Part shown: in pieces, positions 1 through 8,384 of the stretch
Position numbering within the stretch: the first letter of the stretch is position 1
Layout: each line of letters begins with the position of its first letter
NCBI GenBank assembly: GCA_041399085.1
Contig: JAWKTM010000008.1
Coordinates: forward strand, 138,605-202,604
Source of the DNA: JAWKTM01 sp041399085
GTDB taxonomy: Bacteria > Planctomycetota > Planctomycetia > Pirellulales > Pirellulaceae
Length of the DNA stretch: 64,000 nucleotides
Direction: 5' to 3'
Program-made: the position numbers and the translations under genes
The notes under the pieces: generated by a model
What the model was told of the DNA's origin: nothing
Databases searched by the model: none
The model's input: only the letters and a program-made list of their open reading frames with translations

Positions 1-2
1 TC

Positions 3-497
3 CGCAAGGATTTGGCTTACTTCGGCCAGTTCGGTTATCCCGGCATCGGTTATCGGTGCGAGGAATTGATTACCGAAGTCAAGCGGATCCTGGGCACGAA
101 TCGCACTTGGCCGGTTGCCATGGTCGGCGTGGGAAACCTGGGCCGAGCGTTGTTGGGCTACAAAGGGTTCGGCCAAAAGGGATTCGAGGTCGTGGCGGCG
201 TTCGACGTCGATGAGTCGAAGGTTGGCCGCGAATTCGAGGGGATTCGCGTCTATCACTTCGATGATTTGCCGACGATGGTCGGTGGCAAGGGGATTCGGT
301 TCGCGATTCTGGCCGTGCCATCCGTCGCAGCTCAGGCGGTGGCCGACCAACTGATCGCGGCGGGAATCGATGGCATTTTGAATTTCGCGCCGGTGACCGT
401 GACCGTGCCGTCGAACGTCAGCATTATCGGCGTCGATTTGGCGATCGAATTGGAGCAGCTATCTTTCGCGGTTGTGAATCGCGGCTATAATTCGTAA
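3..497 (+). CDS. rex: Redox-sensing transcriptional repressor Rex (5' end cut by window)
   Basis: The frame is open at the left edge, reading RKDLAYFGQFG, which is the end of the Rex winged-helix domain. The rest is the NAD(H)-binding Rossmann domain, with the glycine-rich loop VGVGNLGRALLGY and the acidic residue ending strand 2 in AAFDVDESKVG. It closes with the Rex-type tail containing NFAPVTVTVP and VDLAIELEQLSF. In this family NADH binding releases the repressor from operators of fermentation and respiration genes. Only the first part, most of the DNA-binding domain, is missing. A tRNA follows 17 bp downstream. The family call is firm. Confidence 0.93.
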   Translation, partial: RKDLAYFGQFGYPGIGYRCEELITEVKRILGTNRTWPVAMVGVGNLGRALLGYKGFGQKGFEVVAAFDVDESKVGREFEGIRVYHFDDLPTMVGGKGIRFAILAVPSVAAQAVADQLIAAGIDGILNFAPVTVTVPSNVSIIGVDLAIELEQLSFAVVNRGYNS

Positions 498-514
498 ACT
501 TCCAGCCAATGGAC

Positions 515-585
515 TGCCCGGTGGTGTAATGGTAACACTACGGATTTTGGTTCCGTCATTCTAGGTTCGAATCCTAGCCGGGTAG
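515..585 (+). tRNA. tRNA-Gln (anticodon TTG)
   Basis: A 71-nt cloverleaf can be folded. The acceptor strands TGCCCGG and CCGGGTA pair with a single G-T, followed by discriminator G585. The D arm contains AATGGTA. The anticodon stem is ACGGA/TCCGT with loop TTTTGGT, so the anticodon is TTG. The T arm contains GGTTCGAATCC. The 3' CCA is not encoded. Confidence 0.95.
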
Positions 586-701
586 CTCAATTCTTTGCGG
601 CCTGCTGCCGCGACGCTCGAAAACAGCTTGACGCCATTCCCTGCGGGGGGTAAGGTCCGCCAACTTTTTCCGGTTGGAGTTCCAGACCCGCGGGTGATCG
701 A

Positions 702-1589
702 ATGGGCGGATTGCGATCGTTGCCGGTATGTCTCTTGATGCTCGGCGCTCAGGCGGTTCTCTGCTCGACCTGCGGAGCCCAGGTGTTGGAACAGTTAAGG
801 ACCGACGTGCGCAGTTCGGCTCCCGATCCGCCGGAGTCGCCCGACAAAACTCCGCGACGCCGTGATGACAGTTGCGACCGACGCGGAAGCTATTTTGGCA
901 ACTCTTGTGACGACGACGATGAATCCGGACTGAACGACCTGATCGGCATGGGCGTTTTTTGGGGACTCACCTCGCCGTTCTGGGCGCCTCCCGTGATGAT
1001 AGGCGACAGCTACTCGGCGACCGGATTCTTCTCACGGTATCCCTACGTCGACGGCATCGACGGATACCAAATGATTGATCCCGATCTATACAGCGAACCC
1101 TATGATTGGTCGTTGCGAGTCCGCGGAGAATACGCCAACGACTTCGACAATTTGGAACGCATCGGCGGCCACATCTTATGGGAGGGAACGCATCGTTTCG
1201 GAATCGATACGGCGTTCAACTATCGACACGAGGAGATGCCGGCGGGCGATGATGACCTGTGGCACGGCGACGCGAATCTGGTGTTTCGATTCGCTCAATC
1301 CGAAAACGTGCAAATGCGAGCCGGTCTAGGTACCAATTGGCTGCACGACGATGACGGCACGGATTGGGGATTCAACTTCACCTATGGCGGCGACTGGTAT
1401 CCCGTCCGTCCGCTGGTGGTGTCGACCGAAATCGACTGGGGCACATTGGGATCGGCCGGCTTGTTCCATGGCCGTGCCACGGTGGGTGTTGTGTGGCACG
1501 GCGTGGAATTCTATACGGGATACGACTATTACGATGTGGGAACCACGCAGATCGACGGACTCGTCGGCGGTCTGCGAGTCTGGTATTGA
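702..1589 (+). CDS. Secreted hypothetical protein, probable beta-barrel or beta-rich
   Basis: A 295-residue protein of no family I recognise. Residues 1-27 look like a signal peptide (hydrophobic CLLMLGAQAVLCS, small residues before AQVLEQ). Residues 30-75 are polar and charged with an acidic DDDDE run. From about residue 140 to the end the sequence alternates aromatic and polar residues (YANDFDNLERIGGHILWEG, FNFTYGGDWYPV) and ends in LRVWY, an aromatic C-terminus like that of outer-membrane barrels. It stands alone between the tRNA and a convergent DUF1559 gene. Function is unknown; the barrel idea is inference from composition only. Confidence 0.7.
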   Translation: MGGLRSLPVCLLMLGAQAVLCSTCGAQVLEQLRTDVRSSAPDPPESPDKTPRRRDDSCDRRGSYFGNSCDDDDESGLNDLIGMGVFWGLTSPFWAPPVMIGDSYSATGFFSRYPYVDGIDGYQMIDPDLYSEPYDWSLRVRGEYANDFDNLERIGGHILWEGTHRFGIDTAFNYRHEEMPAGDDDLWHGDANLVFRFAQSENVQMRAGLGTNWLHDDDGTDWGFNFTYGGDWYPVRPLVVSTEIDWGTLGSAGLFHGRATVGVVWHGVEFYTGYDYYDVGTTQIDGLVGGLRVWY

Positions 1590-1593
1590 TCCG

Positions 1594-2435
1594 CTACGGA
1601 ATCTGGACAACTTCGCCGCCGCCGCGAGTTGCCAAACCCTGGTAGACCGTGAAGTCGATCGTATCGTCGATGCGAGCCACCGAGCCGTCGCCCATTAGGA
1701 AGTGGGCGCCGTTGGTGTGTTGGCTGCTAAAGTCGTCGAAGTGAGCCGAGGGATGATTCGGCGTGTGATCCGTAATCCCCACGATACGCGCCATGGCGTC
1801 GTCCGCGCCATGAACCATGCCGACCCACGTGCTATATCCAAGCCGTGAACAACGCTCGCCCACGAACATTGTGTTGCTCAGCCCATCGGTAACATCGGCA
1901 AACCGCGTCGAGCTGTTGTGGTAGAACACGCTTCGTTGCTCGGGTAGTCGGCACCAAGCGTTCCTAAAACACCCACATAGTTGGACTTGGCGATCTCGAA
2001 CAACGGTGTGTGCAGGTTGGTCAACATAAACCGATTCGGATAAGGATCGCTGGGGCAGATAAATGTATCCACCACCGTGTTGCGCGCGACGGCGTTGCTG
2101 GGTTCGTCGATGTGCTCCGTCGTGTCGATTTGGCCTTCATACAGATTGTTCTGTTCCATGAATGGCAAGGTGAAGGCGGCCCAACCCCAACCCGGTTCGC
2201 CGTCCGGCACGTCGGCAATCCAACCCGGCGGCAGTACTTTGTGAACGTCATGGTATAAGTGCAGCGCCAGACCGATCTGCTTGACGTTATTCTTACAATG
2301 CGTTCGCCGAGCCGCTTCGCGAGCCATCTGCACGGCGGGCAGCAGCATGGCCACCAGCACGCCGATAATGGCAATTACAACCAACAGTTCAACCAGGGTA
2401 AACGCACGACGATCGGAGCGATGATAAAGATGCAT
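1594..2435 (-). pseudogene. DUF1559 protein with prepilin-type N-terminus, single frameshift
   Basis: The start reads RAFTLVELLVVIAIIGVLVAMLLPAVQ, a type IV pilin/pseudopilin cleavage and methylation segment, followed by the DUF1559 opening (REAARRTHCKNNVKQIGLALHLYHD). The reading frame breaks near 1930-1950: the upstream part ends GADYPSNEA, and the expected continuation (FYHNSSTRFADVTDGLSNTMFVGER ending GDGSVARIDDTIDF) lies in another minus-strand frame down to 1594. Restoring one G in the sequence gaagcgtg rejoins the frames, so a homopolymer base loss is the simplest cause. DUF1559 proteins are multicopy in planctomycetes and are presumed exported; their role is not known. Confidence 0.85.
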
Positions 2436-2655
2436 TAGTTGCCTCGAATGTAATGTTGAAATTTGAGCGAGATAAAGCTCAAAGAATGCAGTGATCCGTC
2501 TGAAAGCTTGGTAGGCAGCCGACGCGGATTGAGTCGCGCTGATTTGACAAGTCGTTGAGAAACGCCAAGCCGGTGTTTACGTTCGGGGCTTTCCATCCGC
2601 TCGCGAGTCACGAACGGTGTTCAAGCCTCCACGGGCCGGCGCGATGCGACGCCGG

Positions 2656-3120
2656 CTAAACAGACAGAGCGGGAGGCGCTCGAGGCTGAGCGACTCGAAG
2701 AGACGATGTTGCCGGGCAGGGCAACTCGAGGACGGCAACTTCCGCGACCAGTGTCGGCAGCGACACAAGGACCGTCACGGTTGGAAGCTCGGCCGCTTGA
2801 TGCAGCACGCGACAAACTAAGCAGTGATCGTCGTGCTGATGCGGAACGCGGGAGTCGGACGGCGAAGGTTGTTGGCGATACTCAAGCCCCGCGGGGTGAT
2901 CGCAACAATCGGCTTGCGAGTAAGAGCCCTCGCGCGGACCAGCGTAGCCGTTGCGACCGGTCTTGCATTTCGAAGCGGAGCCTGGAGCGATCGACCAAAC
3001 GTGGCCGCATCGCCCTCCGTCGGCATGTGCTCCGTCGACATGAACGTGCAGCGGTTGCAAAACAGCGCCCTCGGCCGCCAAAGCGACGGCGAGAAACAGT
3101 GCTAGCAACCGACGAAACAT
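2656..3120 (-). CDS. Small His/Cys-rich exported protein (DUF2946-like), putative metal binding
   Basis: About 154 residues starting at the ATG at 3120, which has a GGAG ribosome-binding site about 8 bases upstream; longer in-frame starts lack this. Residues 1-17 (MFRRLLALFLAVALAAE) form a signal peptide. Histidine and cysteine motifs follow: LHVHVDGAH, CGHVW, CCDHP and, near residue 105, HQHDDHCLVC. The HxHDDHCxxC cluster resembles the DUF2946 group of small proteins found near copper and heavy-metal efflux genes, but no such genes are adjacent. Metal binding is inferred from residue content. The low-complexity C-terminus is rich in proline and alanine. Confidence 0.65.
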   Translation of the reverse strand: MFRRLLALFLAVALAAEGAVLQPLHVHVDGAHADGGRCGHVWSIAPGSASKCKTGRNGYAGPREGSYSQADCCDHPAGLEYRQQPSPSDSRVPHQHDDHCLVCRVLHQAAELPTVTVLVSLPTLVAEVAVLELPCPATSSLRVAQPRAPPALSV

Positions 3121-3272
3121 CTTGAAATCTCCGGGATCTGGGCAAACGACGGCTTGCCGAGCTTGATCGAACGATATCCGGGCGATTGGTCGTTCGTCAA
3201 GAGATACGACTAACGATTCTTCGGATTTTAACGGCCAGCGAGCCGACGAAATCGTCCAAATCGGCGAATTCT

Positions 3273-3770
3273 CTACAGATTTGCCGCCTGAGCCTTGTAG
3301 AGATTCAACGTCAAATGAGCTTGGCCTTGGTGGTGCGCTTCGTGCCACGACAGAATGTGAAGCACGTCGAGCATCGTGAGCCCACGTTGTGCGAGCGGCG
3401 GCGGGATCTCGCCAAGTCGGCTGTCATCGTAAAGAGCCAGCGTCTCCAACAGATGGGCTCGACCCTGTTCCAGCACCGCTCGAATCTCGCTCGGCGACGG
3501 AATCTGGTCGTCCGGCGTGCTGCCGCCGCGGAATCGTGGCCAGAGCTCGGTGAACGCTCCATGCTTGTCGGGCGCCAGTCGTTCGGTCGCGAAGATCTCT
3601 TCGGTGACTCCGATGTGCATCAGTTGCCAAGCGATGTGAGCTCGACCGTCGCCCGGCCGCCAGCCCAGCGCTTCGGCCGGATTCGGCAGTTGCTCGATCT
3701 GATCCAGCAGCGCCAGCGTGCGACCGCGATTGAATTCGTAAGCACGCTGGAGAATGGCAAAAGTGCTCAT
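3273..3770 (-). CDS. DinB-superfamily protein
   Basis: 165 residues from the ATG at 3770. The sequence has the DinB/YfiT four-helix pattern: MSTFAILQRAYEFNRGRTLALLDQI, then AWQLMHIGVTEE with the first metal-ligand histidine near residue 50, and LSWHEAHHQGQAHLTLN near residue 145 with the HxxxH pair. In this superfamily three histidines hold a divalent metal, and many members are thiol-dependent metalloenzymes. The substrate cannot be read from the sequence. It is divergent from the DUF6807 gene at 3953, so both promoters must lie in the 180 bp between them. Confidence 0.85.
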   Translation of the reverse strand: MSTFAILQRAYEFNRGRTLALLDQIEQLPNPAEALGWRPGDGRAHIAWQLMHIGVTEEIFATERLAPDKHGAFTELWPRFRGGSTPDDQIPSPSEIRAVLEQGRAHLLETLALYDDSRLGEIPPPLAQRGLTMLDVLHILSWHEAHHQGQAHLTLNLYKAQAANL

Positions 3771-3952
3771 GGCTTGTTGACTCCTGGCAATGGTCGGGAT
3801 TCCAGTCCGAGCGAAACGTGCCCGGCGGGACCATTTTGCCGCAATGCACCGCTTGTGGCAATCGGTTACCCAGCCGGTTAACATGGGGACCGTTTCGCGC
3901 CGCCCGAGGCGTGACTGCCCGCCGAATCCCTATCCTACCGAGGACGATTGCC

Positions 3953-4888
3953 ATGCTCCGTATTGCTGCTGTTGTCGCGCTGTTGTTGGCCCTCGCGCCG
4001 TTTGTCCAAGCGGCCGACAAGTTCCAAGTGGAACGCCAAGATGATGGCGTCACCGTGAAGCTCGACGGCAAATTGCTGACTCGCTATCTGATTAAGTCCG
4101 GTCACAAGCCGATCCTCTGGCCGGTGATTGGCCCCAACGGCGAAGAGATGACACGTGCCTATCCTATGCGTGACGCGGGCCCCGACGAGAAATCGGATCA
4201 CATTCACCATCGCTCGTTTTGGTTCACACATGGCAATGTCAATGGCGTCGACTTTTGGGCCGAGACGGCGGACGCTGGCGACATCATTCATCGTGAATTT
4301 GTGAAGGTCGAAGGCGGCGACACGGCTACCATCGTTACGAAGAATGATTGGATCGACCGCGAAGGCAAAAAGCACTGTGAGGACGAACGAACCTTTGTCT
4401 TCCACAGTGATGGCAAGCGATGGTGGGTCGACTGTGATATCACCGTCTTCGCGCCGAAGGATCGAGAGTGTGTGTTTGGAGATACCAAGGAAGGCAGCTT
4501 CGGCGTCCGCGTGGCCGGTTCGATGAAAGTGACGGCCGACAAAGGGGGCGAAATCGTCAACAGCAATGGCGAGAAGAACGCCGAAGCCTGGGGCAAGCCG
4601 GCTGCGTGGGTCGACTATCATGGTCCAGTCAATGGCAAGACTGTGGGCGTCGCGATCCTGAACCACCCGTCCAGCTTCCGTCACCCCACGCACTGGCACG
4701 TGCGGACTTATGGTCTATTCACAGCCAATCCGTTTGGCTTGCACGATTTTCCGGGCGGCAAGGAAAAGAATGGTTCGCACACGCTGCAACCGGGCGAGTC
4801 CTTCACGCTAAGGCATCGCGTGTTGTTCCACGACGGGGACGAAAAACAAGCCAACATCGCGGCGGCTTATGCTGAGTACGCCAAGTAA
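3953..4888 (+). CDS. Secreted DUF6807 (PmoA-family) protein
   Basis: 311 residues from the ATG at 3953, behind a GAGGA ribosome-binding site. A signal peptide (LRIAAVVALLLALAPFVQAAD) precedes a beta-rich domain containing the DUF6807 signatures SDHIHHRSFWFTHGNVNG near residue 80 and ILNHPSSFRHPTHWHVRTYGLFTANPFG near residue 240. Databases often call this family methane oxygenase PmoA, which is misleading: it is unrelated to particulate methane monooxygenase and is common in planctomycetes and Verrucomicrobia, often with sugar-degradation genes. The conserved histidines suggest a metal site or catalytic centre. Reaction unknown. A strong terminator follows. Confidence 0.88.
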   Translation: MLRIAAVVALLLALAPFVQAADKFQVERQDDGVTVKLDGKLLTRYLIKSGHKPILWPVIGPNGEEMTRAYPMRDAGPDEKSDHIHHRSFWFTHGNVNGVDFWAETADAGDIIHREFVKVEGGDTATIVTKNDWIDREGKKHCEDERTFVFHSDGKRWWVDCDITVFAPKDRECVFGDTKEGSFGVRVAGSMKVTADKGGEIVNSNGEKNAEAWGKPAAWVDYHGPVNGKTVGVAILNHPSSFRHPTHWHVRTYGLFTANPFGLHDFPGGKEKNGSHTLQPGESFTLRHRVLFHDGDEKQANIAAAYAEYAK

Positions 4889-4946
4889 TTAGGTTTCCGC
4901 GAGGCGACGATTCGCGCCGCGCGGCCACACTCTTTCCACCAAATCA

Positions 4947-4983
4947 ACGGAGTTCAGCCCCGCGCTGAGCTCCGTCTTTTTTT
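4947..4983 (+). terminator. Rho-independent terminator after the DUF6807 gene
   Basis: A 12-bp stem (acggagttcagc with gctgagctccgt, one G-T pair) closes a short GC loop and is followed by cttttttt. It lies 59 bp past the stop codon at 4888. Confidence 0.9.
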
Positions 4984-5420
4984 GGTTTTCGCCGCGCTTA
5001 CTTCGGCTGCGGCAATTCCATCGCAACTAGCCCTTCCGCCCAGTCGATTCCCGCACAATCGGATTAACCGGTGGAAAGCTCTGGGGCGGGGCGAATTCGC
5101 GAATCATTATCGGCGGTTGCCGATGAAAAGTCGCGACGAATTGGCGCATCTTTCCCTGTCGTCACTAGTCTCCCTTCCTACAAACCGACCCTATCTCTTG
5201 CAGTTCAAGCAGCCAGCCTAGTTTGACGATGAAAAACGACAATCGGGCCTCTGCTGCGCCGGATGGAGAAACTGGCTAAAGCACGACGGTAGGGACGTTC
5301 GGTGTCGTCCAACCGCGACTTTATCGAGCAGATGGATCGGGTGGCCGACGAGTTGGCGGCGAAACGGGTTCGCCGGACCAGACCGACTGCACCAAGTTGT
5401 GTTCGAAGGAGATTTGGAAG
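4984..5420 (+). other. Non-coding stretch upstream of the YTV-repeat gene
   Basis: No convincing gene is visible. Short frames here lack ribosome-binding sites and family motifs. The last 20 bases hold gaaggag, the ribosome-binding site for the gene at 5421. No clear -35/-10 pair was found. Confidence 0.5.
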
Positions 5421-6988
5421 ATGAGAAAGCTAGTGGCTATGCCGATCCTGGCGGTGGTTTTCGCCGTCATGATGGCGAACACGTCCTGGGCCGCTTTCTG
5501 CGGCGCGACGTGTTATCGAAACTGCGGCGCTTGCGCGCCGGCAAACTATTGTTGCGCCAAGCAGCAATGCCATACGGTCATGAAGACTTGCCGCGAAGTC
5601 GTGTACGAACAACAACAGTACACGTGCTATCGCACGGTCTATGACACCGTGTGCGAGGACAAAACGATCAATTGCGTCAAGTACGTTCCGGAGACTTGCT
5701 ACCGTGAGTGCCAATACACGGTTTGCAAGCCGGTGTACGAGACCAAGACGCGCACCTGCAACTACACCGTGTGCAAGCCAGTCTGGGAAACCAAGACTCG
5801 CGACATCTGCTACACGGTTATGAAGCCGGTGTACGAGACCAAGACGCGCACCATCAACTACACGGTTTGCAAGCCGGTTTGGGAAACCAAGACCCGCGAC
5901 ATTTGCTATACCGTGTGCAAGCCGGTGTATGAGACCAAGACGCGCACGATCAACTACACGGTCTGCAAGCCGGTCTGGGAAACCAAGACCCGCGACATCT
6001 GCTACACGGTGTGCAAGCCAGTGTGGGAGACCAAGACCAAGACGATCTGCTACAACGTCTGCAAGCCAGTGTATGAGACGAAGTATCGCACCGTGTGCTA
6101 CACGGTTTGCAAGCCGGTCCACTACACCAAGACGATTGACGTTTGCTGCGGCCGTTGGGAAACGCAAGTCACCGAGTGCCCCGGTCCGATTGTTCGCAAA
6201 TGCGTCCAAGAGCCGGGTTGCTGGAAGTGGGATCCTTGCTGCTGCCGTTGCGTGTACTGCCCCGGCAAGTGCCACGTGGAATGCGTGCAATGCCCGCCCC
6301 GCAAGATCTGCAAGAAGGTCTGGGTGCCGGAAACCAAGCAGCACGACTCAATCGCGTCCGTTACGAAGGCGAAGTATGTGAGAAGCAAGTGCCCTCTACA
6401 CCTGCTGCCACTATGTCATCGAGCAGAAGCAACGCACCTATACCATCGCTGGCCACATGGTGCCGGAGCAATGCCACAAGACGCTGACCTACAAGGTCTG
6501 CCACATGGTGCCCGAGTGCCGTACGAAGACCTGCAACTATACGGTCTGCCGCATGGTTCCCGAGCAATGCCACAAGACGCTGACCTACAAGGTCTGCCAC
6601 ATGGTGCCCGAGTGCCGTACGAAGACTTGCAACTACATTGGTCTGCCGCATGGTGCCCGAGCAACGCGAAGACTTGTGAATCTGGCGGTGTGCCACATGG
6701 TGAAGGGAATGCAAGACTCGCGAGATTCCTTACACGGTCTGCCACATGGTGCCGGAAACATGCGTGAAGCGAATTCCGTACACGGTCTGCAAGCCGGTTC
6801 ACTACACCAAGACGATTCAAGTCAAGAAGTGTGTGCCGCGCAAAGAGGCTTATACGGTAACTCGCTGCGTGCCGCGCGTGGTTTGCAAGCAAGTGCCCGT
6901 CAAGGTATGCTGCCCGGCTCCTTGCTGCTGTGATCCCTGTGCGGGCGGTTGCACCTCGTGTGCTCCGTCTTGTGGATGCGACGGCTAA
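5421..6988 (+). pseudogene. YTV-repeat Cys-rich secreted protein, frame broken in distal half
   Basis: The start at 5421 has a GGAG site and encodes a signal peptide (MRKLVAMPILAVVFAVMMANTSWAA). From 5560 to 6170 the protein is a tandem array of about 17-residue units of the form YTVCKPVWETKTRDIC, matching the planctomycete YTV repeat family. A cysteine-dense middle follows (CCCRCVYCPGKCHVEC). The frame is lost near 6345. The expected repeats (HMVPECRTKTCNYTVC) continue in a second frame to about 6640, with further breaks near 6385, 6645, 6665 and 6705. It recovers at 6746 and ends CCCDPCAGGCTSCAPSCGCDG. The damage is confined to about 400 bp, so either true decay or repeat mis-assembly is possible. 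Likely an extracellular or cell-envelope structural protein. Confidence 0.8.
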
Positions 6989-7045
6989 GACCTTGTCGGC
7001 CAATCTTCCACTCCCCGGAAGAGATTAGGGGTCTGGTTAATGGCG

Positions 7046-7074
7046 AGCGGCTCGATCATCGAGCCGCTTTTTTT
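7046..7074 (+). terminator. Rho-independent terminator after the YTV-repeat gene
   Basis: A perfect 9-bp stem (agcggctcg with cgagccgct) and loop atcat, followed by a run of seven T. It separates the YTV gene from the convergent gene ending at 7085. Confidence 0.92.
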
Positions 7075-7084
7075 ATATTTGCAG

Positions 7085-8068
7085 TCAGCGTTCGAGACGC
7101 CCGCAAGGTTCCGCGACTTGCCATCGGTCGAACAATATTGTCCGTAGGTATGCTCGCCCAGGCGTGAGTCCACCGTCTGGCACGGCAGCTACATCAAGTC
7201 GGATAGTGATTGTCTGAACGATGCTTAGCTGCCGTAACGCCGTGTTAGATTGGCGGAATCCTGGCTTCGGCGTAGCGCGTCGTGGCTCGGAGATCTTCTC
7301 CAGCAATCTTTGTCGCTGTTCGCCTGACGCTCGCCGGGCAGCTTGCTCCAAATGGATTCTCGCCACGGCTCGTTTTCCTTCTGCTTCGGCCAACTTGGCT
7401 CGCGCCACAAGCCGATCAATCTCGGCGGACATCGCAGTCTCCGCCGCTTGCTGCTGACGCCGAATCTCCGCCACACTTAAATCCGACTGCTCGGCGGAAC
7501 TGGGCGTTTGGGGGCCGAGTGACAACGGGGCGTCGTCGCCCGCCGCCGCTTCGACTGGCAATGATTCGCTGCGATAGTCACGCGAGTCCTGAGAACCCTC
7601 TTCGGCCAGCCGCCGCAGCCGCTCGTCCAACATGGTCCGCGAACCATCGCCGACCACTGGAACCACGCCCGTGACGAACGGCCGCAAGGATTGATTCCCG
7701 ACGTAGCCGAAACCACCGTTGGGAACGGTAACGTAGGGCGTCTCGCTGATAATGCTGCGGCTGCTTCCGGCTCCGCCCGAAAAGCCGAAATGCCAACCGT
7801 TTCCGCCGAACCCGAAGCCAGCTTGTGAATTCGGATTGAAATTTCCAAATGGCGGCACGGCCTGGCCGGCGCCTCCGTTGTGAAAGAACAGACCGCCTGG
7901 CCGATTCGAGCGGAATCCCCAATTGAAGCCGAAGCTTTCGTAAAAGCTGTCGTTCAGCCGTTGCATCGGCGTGCCCAATGTCACTTGTTGTCCCAGCGCA
8001 ATGTCGGTGCGTCCGGTCGCAACCGCCAACACGATCCAACTCGCCAACAACCATCGTTTGCAGACCAT
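7085..8068 (-). CDS. Secreted Gly-rich protein with C-terminal helical segment, unknown function
   Basis: 327 residues. The start at 8068 has a GGAG site and a signal peptide (CKRWLLASWIVLAVATG ... ALGQQ). Residues 45-125 are rich in Gly, Phe and Asn (GGAGQAVPPFGNFNPNSQAGFG, FGFGGNGWHFGFSGG). Residues 195-270 are charged and helical, probably coiled coil (VAEIRRQQQAAETAMSAEIDRLVARAKLAEAEGKRAVARIHLEQAARR). The final 40 residues look less ordered and could follow an undetected frameshift. I recognise no named family; the layout is that of a planctomycete envelope or periplasmic protein. Confidence 0.65.
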   Translation of the reverse strand: MVCKRWLLASWIVLAVATGRTDIALGQQVTLGTPMQRLNDSFYESFGFNWGFRSNRPGGLFFHNGGAGQAVPPFGNFNPNSQAGFGFGGNGWHFGFSGGAGSSRSIISETPYVTVPNGGFGYVGNQSLRPFVTGVVPVVGDGSRTMLDERLRRLAEEGSQDSRDYRSESLPVEAAAGDDAPLSLGPQTPSSAEQSDLSVAEIRRQQQAAETAMSAEIDRLVARAKLAEAEGKRAVARIHLEQAARRASGEQRQRLLEKISEPRRATPKPGFRQSNTALRQLSIVQTITIRLDVAAVPDGGLTPGRAYLRTILFDRWQVAEPCGRLER

Positions 8069-8384
8069 TCGCGACTCCTTGAGGTACGCGTCGTCGAGGT
8101 TCCTTCAACACGTTTGTTGTAAGGCATGTCCCCGAAAATTTCCAGCGAAACGCGCATTGCGACATGCTGGCTACGGTAAGTCGACATTTTCCAAGCCCAC
8201 GTCTATCGTTGTCACGATGGCGTCGCGTTACCCGCAACGGACGCGTTGGTTCGCTCGATCTCATTCGCCCCCGGCCGCATCCCTTGGAGCCAGTAGGAAT
8301 GCCGTTCAACGTTGCCTGGTCTCTCGGGCCGCGTGGTGGTTTCCGGATAGGCTCCTAGCATGCAATGGCGAGGACTCCCCAAAC
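8069..8384. other. Divergent intergenic region
   Basis: 316 bp between the minus-strand secreted protein and the plus-strand CheB-CheR kinase. The plus-strand frame is open through it, but there is no ribosome-binding site or family similarity before the ATG at 8385. No promoter or repeat was recognised. Confidence 0.5.

Noticed and set aside
3953..4888. Methane monooxygenase subunit (PmoA) as suggested by the family's database name
   Set aside because: The protein is a soluble, exported DUF6807 protein without the membrane helices or copper ligands of particulate methane monooxygenase.
5430..6344. 304-codon minus-strand open frame opposite the YTV gene
   Set aside because: Repetitive HRLANRV text is the complement of the YTV repeat; the plus strand has the signal peptide, ribosome-binding site and known repeat family.
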